64,000 nucleotides of DNA, from assembly GCA_019695295.1 (NCBI GenBank), contig JAIBAH010000006.1, forward strand, positions 30,011-94,010, written 5' to 3'. The translations under genes and the position numbers were made by a program. Positions 25,110-33,657 of the stretch are shown here, one piece after another (positions within the stretch are counted from its first letter, which is position 1; each line of letters opens with the position of its first letter). Source of the DNA: Bacteroidia bacterium (GTDB taxonomy: Bacteria; Bacteroidota; Bacteroidia; J057). A model generated the notes under the pieces. That model was given only the letters and a program-made list of their open reading frames with translations, was not told the DNA's origin and did no database searches.

Positions 25110-25676
25110 TTATCCTTCGGTCCTTCTGAACTGCTTTTTCATTTTATCCAGAATCCGGTAGGTTTTCACTTTCGCGTTATTCTCCGTAATTCCAAGAATA
25201 TCAGCCACCTCTTTGAAAGGCATTCCCTCAAAAAACCGAAGAGAAATCAACTGCATATCATCCGGGTCCAGTTTCTGAAGAATCGTACTCAGTTGTTTTA
25301 CCATATCTTCCGAAACGATTGCGTCCGTCTCCTCCAGCATTTCTGCAATCTGAACTTTACCCACACTCTCCGTCAACTGAGATTTATCTTTTCTGTAATA
25401 CATATTCACCTCGTTGAGGGCAATCCGGTATAGCCACGCTGCAAAGGGAACTCCCTGGAAAGAAAATTTGCCGATATTGGTCAGTGCCTTAAGAAAGGTC
25501 TGTGCAGTAATATCCACGGCTTCATCCTCTTCTTCTACTCTCTTAAAGATAAATAAAAATATCCGGTTATAGTAGAAGTTGTAAATTTCCCCGAAAGCGC
25601 CGGGGTCTTTTTGAGAGGCTTCTATCCATTTTTGTTCCTTAATAAGCTGAGATTCTGATATGTGATATGATGCCAC
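25110..25676 (-). CDS. ECF-type RNA polymerase sigma factor
   Basis: A 188-residue sigma-70 family protein. Region 2 is at about 30-95 (FGEIYNFYYNRIFLFIFKRV, DEAVDITAQTFLKALTNI, PFAAWLYRIALNEVNMYYR), and region 4 at about 125-180 (LQKLDPDDMQLISLRFFEGM, then PFKEVADILGITENNAKVKTY) contains the helix-turn-helix. It is the size of an extracytoplasmic function sigma factor and lacks regions 1 and 3. The membrane protein gene 53 bases downstream probably controls it. A -7 element lies upstream at 25723-25730. The stimulus is unknown. Confidence 0.85.
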   Translation of the reverse strand: MASYHISESQLIKEQKWIEASQKDPGAFGEIYNFYYNRIFLFIFKRVEEEDEAVDITAQTFLKALTNIGKFSFQGVPFAAWLYRIALNEVNMYYRKDKSQLTESVGKVQIAEMLEETDAIVSEDMVKQLSTILQKLDPDDMQLISLRFFEGMPFKEVADILGITENNAKVKTYRILDKMKKQFRRTEG

Positions 25677-26093
25677 TTATTTTTTTCTTTTTTTTAAATA
25701 ATTTTATACCATAATGATTCAGCAAAATTAACGAATATTTTTTAGAAATTTAAACAGTAAAAAGAAATCCCCTCCATTGCCTTATTGAATCAGGGAAGTA
25801 CACAGCGTACCGTTTAGCACTTATAATGCAGGATTTACCAAAAGATACACCCAAATTCCCAAAAAACTTCATGCCGATTATTTTTTAAAGGAAAAATCCT
25901 TCCCTAAAAAGTAAAAACCTGCTTTTTTTACAATAAATATTAAAAACGTCCTGAATTCAGGTAAAAATAATGCAGGGGTTATATGAAATTGTAAATAAAA
26001 CTCGTTGATTTGCCTTCCAAAACGGGAAAAGTAGTAAAAATTCAAAAACTTAAACCCCGATTCCCCGTTTTACCATTATATTTAGACAATAAT
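25677..26093. other. Divergent intergenic region between sigma factor and cdsA
   Basis: A 417-base region without a gene. It holds the sigma-factor -7 element (25723-25730), a 12-base perfect palindrome CCTGAATTCAGG at 25950-25961 that could bind a dimeric regulator, and a TATATTTA sequence just before the cdsA start. Confidence 0.5.
25723..25730 (-). promoter_or_regulatory. Probable -7 element of the ECF sigma gene
   Basis: The minus strand reads TAATTTTG, a perfect TAnnTTTG match, 47 bases before the ATG at 25676. The expected -33 box is weak. Confidence 0.45.
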
Positions 26094-26519
26094 ATGAAGA
26101 GTAACTTGTTCAAAAGAATCATAAGTGGGCTGATACTGATGGGAACGCTGATTCCAATCATCATCTTTAGCAGCAAAATCCTGATTGCTTTGATGATGAT
26201 TGCTTCTTTGGTCGCACTATATGAATACGGGCTTCTGACCGAAATAAAAAAAGGACATCTTGTTGCCGGAATTATTTGGGGAGCAATACTCTGGGGTTCC
26301 GTTTTAGTGGATTTTCATCCGGTTTCATTTGCCTCGCTTACTGTACCTGTGATTGGCCTGTTGGTTTTGCTGGATAAAACAGCGGTTACTACCGGCTTAA
26401 CCACCATTTCATTATGGTCAATCGGAATCCTCTATTGTGTTGTGCCCTTTATTTTTGCCTATCTTGCTTTTTTTCAGAGCGGACACCCCTATGACTGGAG
26501 ATTGCCTCTTGAATTGTAA
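26094..26519 (+). CDS. cdsA: Phosphatidate cytidylyltransferase, N-terminal half (split CdsA)
   Basis: A 141-residue protein from the ATG at 26094 (MKSNLFKRIISGLILMGTLI). The frame could begin at 26010, but the added 28 residues are not family-like and overlap promoter-type sequence. It has four to five transmembrane helices and matches the N-terminal half of CdsA (FKRIISGL at the start, LYEYGLLTEIKKGH in the first loop). The frame ends at GHPYDWRLPLEL followed by TAA, exactly where intact CdsA proteins run on into the conserved NDT-AY segment; that segment is present one frame away at 26519. The enzyme makes CDP-diacylglycerol from phosphatidate and CTP and is normally essential. Confidence 0.7.
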   Translation: MKSNLFKRIISGLILMGTLIPIIIFSSKILIALMMIASLVALYEYGLLTEIKKGHLVAGIIWGAILWGSVLVDFHPVSFASLTVPVIGLLVLLDKTAVTTGLTTISLWSIGILYCVVPFIFAYLAFFQSGHPYDWRLPLEL

Positions 26520-26884
26520 TGATTAACTATATGTCCGACACACTGGCTTATTTTTCAGGGAAATATCTTGGAAAACATCTTTTTTCTCCCAGTATCAGCC
26601 CCAAAAAAACATGGGAAGGAGTAGCCGGAGGATTTACCGGAGCCTGGATTATGGGAATCGGAATGCTTTACTTCGCCGGAGAGGTACACTGGAACTGGCT
26701 GATTCTCTCTGCAATCATCAGTATTTTCAATCAGCCTGGGGATTTGATTGAGTCCGTCATCAAAAGAAGTGTAAATAAAAAGGATTCCGGCAATTTAATT
26801 CCCGGTCATGGAGGGATTCTGGACAGAGTAGATAGTTTATTAACAATTTTTCCAATAATTTATTTTTATCAAACTTTTACATAA
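26519..26884 (+). CDS. cdsA: Phosphatidate cytidylyltransferase, C-terminal half (split CdsA)
   Basis: A 121-residue frame starting with an ATG that shares one base with the stop of the N-terminal half (TAATG), an arrangement that allows stop-restart translation. It carries MSDTLAYFSGKYLGKHLF, SISPKKTWEG and the complete CdsA signature (SVIKRSVNKKD, then PGHGGILDRVD), so every known catalytic residue of this half is kept. Together the halves make about 262 residues, within the usual CdsA range. A single-base sequencing or assembly error would also give this picture; a real frameshift with coupled translation is the alternative. It is followed by an A/T-rich gap and the gdhA promoter. Confidence 0.75.
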   Translation: MINYMSDTLAYFSGKYLGKHLFSPSISPKKTWEGVAGGFTGAWIMGIGMLYFAGEVHWNWLILSAIISIFNQPGDLIESVIKRSVNKKDSGNLIPGHGGILDRVDSLLTIFPIIYFYQTFT

Positions 26885-27002
26885 ACAGCAATAAATTCTA
26901 CAACTTATTAATAAATAGCAGAAATTTATTTTAATCTTTTAATTTATAGGGATTTTTACAGTAAACTATTGATTCATAAAAAATTACCTTATACAATAAA
27001 GA

Positions 27003-27034
27003 TTTGAATAAGAAGAAAGCATTCTGTAAATTTG
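27003..27034 (+). promoter_or_regulatory. Promoter of glutamate dehydrogenase gene
   Basis: TTTG at 27003-27006, 20 bases, then TAAATTTG at 27027-27034: one of the best consensus matches in the window. The predicted start is near 27041, about 50 bases before the ATG at 27093. Confidence 0.75.
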
Positions 27035-27092
27035 CACACTTTTTTAAAAATAACATATTAACAAAAATACATTTTATTTTTTAGTTTATCCA

Positions 27093-28355
27093 ATGGCAAA
27101 TACATCACAAAAATTATCACCTTTCGCTTCGTTTATGGCGAGATTAACCAAAGCCGCAGAAGTACTGAAACTGGAGCAACGTTATCTGGACATCCTGAGT
27201 AATCCTGAAAAAATCAACATCGTAAGTCTTCCGGTAAAAATGGATGACGGAAGCGTAAAAGTATTTGAAGGATATCGTGTAATTCACTCTACCGTTATGG
27301 GGCCTTCCAAAGGAGGGATTCGTTACGCTGACTTCGTGGACCTGGATGAAGTAAAAGCACTGGCAGCATGGATGACCCTGAAATGTGCCGTAGTAGGCCT
27401 TCCTTACGGGGGTGCAAAAGGCGGAATTACCCTGAATCCTAAAAAAATGAGTGAAGGAGAACTCGAAAGGGTAACCCGTGCCTATACCCGTTCTTTAAAA
27501 GACATCTTTGGGGTAGATACAGATATTCCTGCACCGGATATGAATACAAGCGGACGTGAGATGGCGTGGATTGCCCATGAATATGCCCGTTTGAAAGGCG
27601 GAAATTTCCCCGGAGTTATTACAGGAAAACCGCTTGACCTTGGCGGTTCCAAAGGACGTGCTCAGGCTACCGGTTTTGGCGTTATGCTTACCTGTATGCA
27701 TGCCCTGAAAAAGTTAGGAATTGACCCTAAAAAACAAACGGTTACCTGCGCGGTACATGGTTTCGGTAACGTAGGTAGCTGGGCTGCCAAACTGATGGAA
27801 GAACAAGGGTTGAAAATTGTGGCTATCGGTGATCATACCGGTGGTTATTACAACGAAAACGGACTGAATATCGCTGAAGCTTTTGATTATGTAACTGCAA
27901 ACAAAAGTCTTGAAGGATACAAAGGGGGTAAATCCATCTCCAACGGAGAATTATTAACACTGAATGTGGATGTGCTTTCTCCTTCCGCTATTGAAAACTG
28001 TATCACGCTGGAAAATGCGAAGGATATCAAGGCAAAAATCATCGTTGAGGGAGCCAATGGACCGGTAGCGGCTGAAGCAGACGCTGTATTGAATGAAAAA
28101 GGAATTTTTATCGTTCCTGACGTTCTTGCAAATGCCGGCGGAGTAACCGTTTCATACCTTGAGTGGTGTCAGAACCGTTTCGGATACTATTATTCTGAGG
28201 AAGAAGTACTTAAAATGGCTGAACCAATGCTTTCCAATGCTTTTGAAAGAGTATATGACGCACACAAAAAACATAATACTCCTATGCGTATCGCAGCTTA
28301 CATCGTAGCAGTAGAGCGTGTTTCCAAAGGAATTCAAATGCAGGGAGAATATTAA
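27093..28355 (+). CDS. gdhA: Glutamate dehydrogenase (Glu/Leu/Phe/Val dehydrogenase family)
   Basis: A 420-residue hexameric-type glutamate dehydrogenase. The substrate region is MGPSKGGIRY and LKCAVVGLPYGGAKGGI with the catalytic lysine; PAPDMNTSGREMAWI follows; the cofactor fold is VHGFGNVGSWAAKLM with an Asp at the end of the next strand (IGDHTGG). ANAGGVTVSYLEW is the family C-terminal motif. It interconverts glutamate with 2-oxoglutarate and ammonia, linking nitrogen and carbon metabolism; cofactor preference cannot be settled by eye. It has a strong promoter upstream and an intrinsic terminator downstream at 28386-28424, so it is a monocistronic gene. Confidence 0.93.
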   Translation: MANTSQKLSPFASFMARLTKAAEVLKLEQRYLDILSNPEKINIVSLPVKMDDGSVKVFEGYRVIHSTVMGPSKGGIRYADFVDLDEVKALAAWMTLKCAVVGLPYGGAKGGITLNPKKMSEGELERVTRAYTRSLKDIFGVDTDIPAPDMNTSGREMAWIAHEYARLKGGNFPGVITGKPLDLGGSKGRAQATGFGVMLTCMHALKKLGIDPKKQTVTCAVHGFGNVGSWAAKLMEEQGLKIVAIGDHTGGYYNENGLNIAEAFDYVTANKSLEGYKGGKSISNGELLTLNVDVLSPSAIENCITLENAKDIKAKIIVEGANGPVAAEADAVLNEKGIFIVPDVLANAGGVTVSYLEWCQNRFGYYYSEEEVLKMAEPMLSNAFERVYDAHKKHNTPMRIAAYIVAVERVSKGIQMQGEY

Positions 28356-28385
28356 TTTACCGCACTGATATCAATACTATTTCAT

Positions 28386-28424
28386 AAAAAAAGAGGCTGT
28401 CCGAAAAGGTTCAGCCTCTTTTTT
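28386..28424. terminator. Bidirectional intrinsic terminator
   Basis: AAAGAGGCTG and CAGCCTCTTT form a strong stem with A and T runs on the two sides, between the convergent gdhA and the large T9SS surface-protein gene. Confidence 0.85.
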
Positions 28425-28449
28425 ATTTCGTCATGATGCTCAAAACAAA

Positions 28450-31400
28450 TTAATAAATCACCCACTTGTGATTCAGCTGTGTTTCTCCATCATCCCATGT
28501 AACCATATAAATCCCTTTTTCCAGCCCCTTTACCTCAAGTAAAGTGCGGGAAACATTCTCATCCACAGAATATGTTTTCACAACCTGCCCCTTTACATCC
28601 CGGATGCTGATAGTTGTTTTTCCGGCAGAAACAGGATGCTCGAGGGTAGAAGTCAGGACAGAAGGATTGGGATACAAATATAATTCGTTGCTGATATTGA
28701 TTCTCAGTACCACCACTGAACTGTATTCAAAAGAACCATCTGTATCAATCATTTTGATTCGGTAATAATTATTTCCCGGCAAAGGAGTATGATGAATAAA
28801 CCTGTATTGCTGATCATAGCCACTGACTGCGGTTGCTTCTACTGAGCCAATCGATTCAAAGAGCAGTGCGTCTGTTGAATATTCCACTTCGAAATGAGAA
28901 AGATTCAGTTCCATTTGTGTTTCCCAGAAAAGCAATGATTTTTCGTTTTCGAGTACGCCCTTGAAATGAGAAAGCACAACGGGGAAAACAACCGGAGGCT
29001 GAATAGCAAAATTCACATTCGAAATATTATCTGTACTTCCTACCACAACTGAATTGATAATCCCGTTGGTACTACCGTCTCCGGCAGCGGTTTGGCCTTC
29101 CGCCGTATGTATCCAGCTAAATCCACTGGATGTAGGCAGCGTAACGTCAGGCATAGTAACAGAACCGGGTGAAAGGCTACTCTGTGTACTCAAATAAACT
29201 GAGTAAGTATTGGGGGCAAAATTCCCGGTAAATGAATAAGTACCGTCAGGATTGACCGCAACCGTTTGAACTACGCAGGCCGTGCCCGAACCAGATACCA
29301 GATAAGCATACAATTGTACTCCGTTAGGATTATTAATTCCAGTCCCGTCTATGTTTCCTCCATCAGGGTCATTATATACCGTCCCGGAAATACTGATAGA
29401 ACAATTTGTCGGGGTAGCAAAGGCGGCTAAATCCAAAGGGAAAGGATAGGTTGTACAATTTCCGTCATCTTCCGTTTTTACGCCAAAGCTATTTCCGGGG
29501 ATATAACTATTGATATAATTCGCAGGAACGCCATATTCTACCCATCCGGTCATTTCATTGGTATAAGCCGCAGGAACATAAGTCTTGTCTGCTCCTATTA
29601 TATAAGGAGGAACCGTTAATCCGTTTATGCTTGCATATTCAGGATATCCTCCTGTAATACTAACCGTACCAAAATAGCGGTCAGGGCAGGAATTAATCCC
29701 ATTTTGAGCACACGAAGCAGTGATTGTTTCAACAATAGGATTTAATACTACAAAAGTTGCAGCATTATTCGACAAAGAACCACATTCATTGAGCATGAGT
29801 GCTACGAGAGTGGTACCCGGAGTGGGTGCTGTAGTGCTTACGCTATTAAAATAATATCCATAAACACTGTAGGTGCCTGATACAACCGGGCTGAAAGAAG
29901 GCGTAATCGGCGTATTGGTAACATTTGTGTGGCTTGCAGGTGTAACTACCTGAACGATAACGCCTGAGGGATTTACCACTAAGTAACGCCACTGATATAC
30001 ATTTGCAGGACTATTCACCGGGAAGAAATTGCTGACAATAGCAGTCATGGTTTGTCCGGGTTGAAGCTGAACGGGAGTAGCAGCTGCGAAATCACCGGTA
30101 TAAGTATTCATGAATTTACATCCGGAAAGTGAGATTTTTCCAATATCAGAGAAAGTAATACAGTTGGAAGTGCTTGTAGGATTAACCGGACAAGAAGCCG
30201 GAATTGCAGGCTCTGTATAAGCATAGGCTGTTACAGGTGCACTGAACTCGCCCATCCAGAAGTCATCCACAGTGGTCACGGCATTGGAGGTAGCAGTGGA
30301 AGCCAGAAGAAATCCGGTAAAAGGCAAAGACGTTCCGGTAATGTCATCCACTCCGCTAACCGCAACCGTTGCATTGGCGGCATAAGTTCCACCCGGGTTT
30401 GCTCCTACCCCAATCGTACTGGTCTTGACCGGCCTAGGGTCTCTTCCAAAGCCAGTTATACTGCTGTTGTCACTGTAGTAAAACTTAAACTCTTTCGAGG
30501 TTGGATTAAAGGTCACGAGTAGAGCAAGGGGGCCGAAGCCGGTATAGGAAAATGCAGACCCTATTTGGATAATAGTCGGGGAAGTTGCTGCTGTAATCCC
30601 TCCACTAAACCGAACCAACTCAATCGAAGTACCGAAGCGAAAACGCACTGCATACCCTGAGGCGGTCGGAGAAGCAGGATTGCTCTCACTGCATGAAAGA
30701 ATAAAAAAAGTTCTTCTCGCTGTATTCGGACTGCTTTGACCCAGATTGATTGCCCAGCCCTTGATATTTCCTGAGGCCAGATTACTGAAAAGGCTTGTCG
30801 TGGTAGCATATCTTACCCCGGATCCACTTCCATTTGGCATATTTATCTGGAGGGAATTTCCGGTGATGGTAGTTGTACCTGAGGCCGGAGCCAGTTGTGT
30901 ATTCCCCAAAGTATAGCCGGACAGGTCTGTTGGCTGGTTGAATAAATTCCATTCTGTCCAGTCATTGAGATGACCATTACCCGTCACTGATGAAGAGACA
31001 CCCAGATTAGCAAAAATTCTGGAGGGAATGGAATTCCCTGTACCATAGAGGTTTACTCCCAAATTCTGAGAAGAGCCATTGACATCTCCCGTATAAATAG
31101 CTGATCCTCCGATATTAAGGTTTGGGTTATCCGCCAGAATATTGTTCACGAACGAATCTCTTACAGCTGCCAGTTGTCTGATATAGGTCGTTCCGTTGTA
31201 AACCCACATTGTGCTGTCTGTACCCATATACTGCACCTGAGTATTACCCGGTAAAGCAGGAGGTGGTGTTATATTGGGATTTGCTCCGGTCAGGTGAACA
31301 AAATTAAAGTTGGTATAGGAATGCTCGGAAAGGTAAATCGCAGCACCTGCCCCCGAGCCCGAAGCAGGGAGAGAGGTTCCCGAGTTTGCTACATTTCTCT

Positions 31401-33333
31401 GAAAATAATTTCCTCTGAGTTTCAGGTTACAGGAGCTTGCGTGTATTCCGCCCCCTGCCGAAGCCCAGTTTTCATCAAACTCAGAGTTCAGAATCGTAAG
31501 ATAGGGATATGAAGTGGGAATACCAGAAGTACCTGAAACATAAATCGCACCTCCAGCTCTTCCCGGAGCAGAACAATAGTTTCTTCTGAACTTACAGCCC
31601 GAAATCAAAGTATTGGAACTCAGGTTCAGGCGAATTGCGCCCCCGGTGGGTCCGTCAGAATAGTTGCTCAGGAAATTGGAGTTGGTAAGATTCAGGGTAA
31701 CGTTATCTCCACAATAAATAGCGCCGCCGTCACCGGCAAGGCCAAAGGCTCTGTTATCATAGAATGAGCATCCGCTAAACTTCAGGATTGTTTTATTGGT
31801 TTGCGGAGAGGTTCCGGTAGTAACGGCATAAATTGCGCCTCCGTCTCCACCCGTAGCGCCAGGCCGGTAATTACAGGAAAATGTAGAATTTATGAAATTT
31901 ATTTTGGAGTCAGTGATATCCAGCCCCCCGTTGGGATTATTAGACCATTCACAGTTTTTAATTTCAGCCCATTCTACATTGGTAAACGTAGTAGCTTTTA
32001 CCTGCAAGGTTCCAAACACCTTTACATCATCCATCTGAAATCCCAGAATGGGCGTAGCAGGCGTACCCGTAATATTAAAGGAGCAATCCGGAGATTTATT
32101 AAAATTAGTAAGCCTCAGATTTCGGATTGTGTCGTTTTGGCCTTCTACATTTAAAAAACCAACACTGGCACCCGAATTTCTGTCAAAAATACAATAGTTC
32201 CCATCGATTGTAACACAGTTGGTACTAAGTGTGGGGGCGGTTGAACCCGATACTGAAGTTGGGTAATATGCGTCCTGAAAACGAAGAATCGCATTTCCAC
32301 CTGCAGCATTAATGGCCGTAATTACACCCAAAAAGGTCTGCCAGGGTCTGTTGGGATTATTGATTTCCGCTGAAGCATCGGAGCCGGTAAACGACAGGAA
32401 GTAGATATTCCGGTTCGAACAGTCCGCTCCGGCATTAATCGTATGAGAAGTAGTATTACTATTTACCGTACCGGAGGACAGCCCTCCTGTCAGATTGGAA
32501 CTCGGTGCTGAAGCGGTATTCGTTACACTTCCGATTGCTGCGGGTTTTACTCTTACGGTGAACTGTATTGTAGTAATACCTCCGGCAGGTATATCACCGA
32601 GGGTAACCCGGATACTGTCATGAGTGGTTGTATTTCCTTTATTGACAACAAAACTGCCGTTATAATTCTGAGCAACAACCACGCTATTATTTGCCGCTAT
32701 ATCTACTTTGGTAATATCGAGTGCATCCCTGATTACCGTCGAATTAGCTGTAGCCGTTCCGGTATTGGATACGGTAAGCATGTATCTGATTAATCCTGTT
32801 TTATTCACACTCCCCGGAGAAACGTCTGTAATCCCTGTTTTTACAACACTTAACGCAGGAATCGCACTGATAGAATTGGACGTTGAGGCAGTCGCTGCGC
32901 CGGCGTTCAGGTTTGCGGTGTGTGCAACGGTACCTGTACCGGAAAAATTAGCTGGTACTTTAATCATAAAGGAATAAACAAGCGATTCGCCGGGAAGCAG
33001 ATTGAAGCCACTTATAAGGATAGCATTCGTAATCGTAGCAGGAACAGAGCATGTAAGGCTTGTACCTCCTACGGTCAGACTGTTGGGGACAAAGACTGCC
33101 GGTGTGCCCGGAACCGGGTCCGAAATCGAAACTCCTGTCATTACAGAAGTTGTATTATTGGTTGCCGTTACAGTATAGGCAATCACGTCACCGGCCTTAA
33201 GCGTTCCGGTATGTGATTTTGTGATAGAAATCGTTTGAGAATATACCTCTGAAAAAGAGAGCAAAAACAAGACAAAGAATAATTTTTGAATAGAATACAC
33301 AGCGTAACGAATACGCTTAATCTTTAATTCCAT
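28450..33333 (-). CDS. Giant T9SS-exported surface protein with DUF11, beta-helix and sorting domain (1627 aa)
   Basis: It has a signal peptide (LFFVLFLLSFSEVYSQ after a basic start). Residues about 35-300 hold two DUF11-type repeats (ITKSHTGTLKAGDVIAYTVT and SVVKTGITDVSPGSVNKTG). About 310-700 is a right-handed beta-helix of the polymorphic outer-membrane type, with repeated GGAIY motifs. About 770-1100 is probably a lectin-like sandwich. Then come a region with regularly spaced Cys and a prealbumin/SdrB-like repeat (ISGTVYNDPDGGNIDGTG). The last 80 residues are a type A sorting domain (LYPNP, then GLEKGIYMVTW, ending NHKWVIY), which sends it through the type IX system to the cell surface. 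It probably acts in adhesion or glycan binding. Confidence 0.85.
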   Translation of the reverse strand: MELKIKRIRYAVYSIQKLFFVLFLLSFSEVYSQTISITKSHTGTLKAGDVIAYTVTATNNTTSVMTGVSISDPVPGTPAVFVPNSLTVGGTSLTCSVPATITNAILISGFNLLPGESLVYSFMIKVPANFSGTGTVAHTANLNAGAATASTSNSISAIPALSVVKTGITDVSPGSVNKTGLIRYMLTVSNTGTATANSTVIRDALDITKVDIAANNSVVVAQNYNGSFVVNKGNTTTHDSIRVTLGDIPAGGITTIQFTVRVKPAAIGSVTNTASAPSSNLTGGLSSGTVNSNTTSHTINAGADCSNRNIYFLSFTGSDASAEINNPNRPWQTFLGVITAINAAGGNAILRFQDAYYPTSVSGSTAPTLSTNCVTIDGNYCIFDRNSGASVGFLNVEGQNDTIRNLRLTNFNKSPDCSFNITGTPATPILGFQMDDVKVFGTLQVKATTFTNVEWAEIKNCEWSNNPNGGLDITDSKINFINSTFSCNYRPGATGGDGGAIYAVTTGTSPQTNKTILKFSGCSFYDNRAFGLAGDGGAIYCGDNVTLNLTNSNFLSNYSDGPTGGAIRLNLSSNTLISGCKFRRNYCSAPGRAGGAIYVSGTSGIPTSYPYLTILNSEFDENWASAGGGIHASSCNLKLRGNYFQRNVANSGTSLPASGSGAGAAIYLSEHSYTNFNFVHLTGANPNITPPPALPGNTQVQYMGTDSTMWVYNGTTYIRQLAAVRDSFVNNILADNPNLNIGGSAIYTGDVNGSSQNLGVNLYGTGNSIPSRIFANLGVSSSVTGNGHLNDWTEWNLFNQPTDLSGYTLGNTQLAPASGTTTITGNSLQINMPNGSGSGVRYATTTSLFSNLASGNIKGWAINLGQSSPNTARRTFFILSCSESNPASPTASGYAVRFRFGTSIELVRFSGGITAATSPTIIQIGSAFSYTGFGPLALLVTFNPTSKEFKFYYSDNSSITGFGRDPRPVKTSTIGVGANPGGTYAANATVAVSGVDDITGTSLPFTGFLLASTATSNAVTTVDDFWMGEFSAPVTAYAYTEPAIPASCPVNPTSTSNCITFSDIGKISLSGCKFMNTYTGDFAAATPVQLQPGQTMTAIVSNFFPVNSPANVYQWRYLVVNPSGVIVQVVTPASHTNVTNTPITPSFSPVVSGTYSVYGYYFNSVSTTAPTPGTTLVALMLNECGSLSNNAATFVVLNPIVETITASCAQNGINSCPDRYFGTVSITGGYPEYASINGLTVPPYIIGADKTYVPAAYTNEMTGWVEYGVPANYINSYIPGNSFGVKTEDDGNCTTYPFPLDLAAFATPTNCSISISGTVYNDPDGGNIDGTGINNPNGVQLYAYLVSGSGTACVVQTVAVNPDGTYSFTGNFAPNTYSVYLSTQSSLSPGSVTMPDVTLPTSSGFSWIHTAEGQTAAGDGSTNGIINSVVVGSTDNISNVNFAIQPPVVFPVVLSHFKGVLENEKSLLFWETQMELNLSHFEVEYSTDALLFESIGSVEATAVSGYDQQYRFIHHTPLPGNNYYRIKMIDTDGSFEYSSVVVLRINISNELYLYPNPSVLTSTLEHPVSAGKTTISIRDVKGQVVKTYSVDENVSRTLLEVKGLEKGIYMVTWDDGETQLNHKWVIY

Positions 33334-33657
33334 AATAATGAATTTACAATTGATTATTTAAATAACGCGATATTAAAAGTCGAGAAAATATTACCTTACA
33401 AATATCTGCAATTAACTTCAATTTCAAAAATCAATATATTCTGATTTTTAGAAGTCAAAGACCATTTACTATTGTTTGTTACTTAAATTTTTACTAATGA
33501 ATCGTTTACCTGCAGAAACGAGCATATGAATGATTTCACTTAATTTATTCATCTGTTATATTTTGTTGATTCATTATATGCAGGTATTTTTATGAATATA
33601 AATTTGCATACGAGTATTTTTTCTATCTTTGGAAGAACTTTTATGATTTAATAAAAT
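33334..33657. other. Divergent intergenic region
   Basis: A 324-base A/T-rich region between the T9SS surface-protein gene and the 496-residue gene. It contains a promoter for the latter (33604-33632) and, on the minus strand, a GATATTTG sequence about 18 bases after TTTG that may serve the surface-protein gene. Nothing else was recognised. Confidence 0.5.
33604..33632 (+). promoter_or_regulatory. Promoter for the 496-residue protein gene
   Basis: TTTG at 33604-33607 and TATCTTTG at 33625-33632 are 17 bases apart, slightly short of the ideal. The -7 match is perfect and lies 26 bases before the ATG at 33658. Confidence 0.5.
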
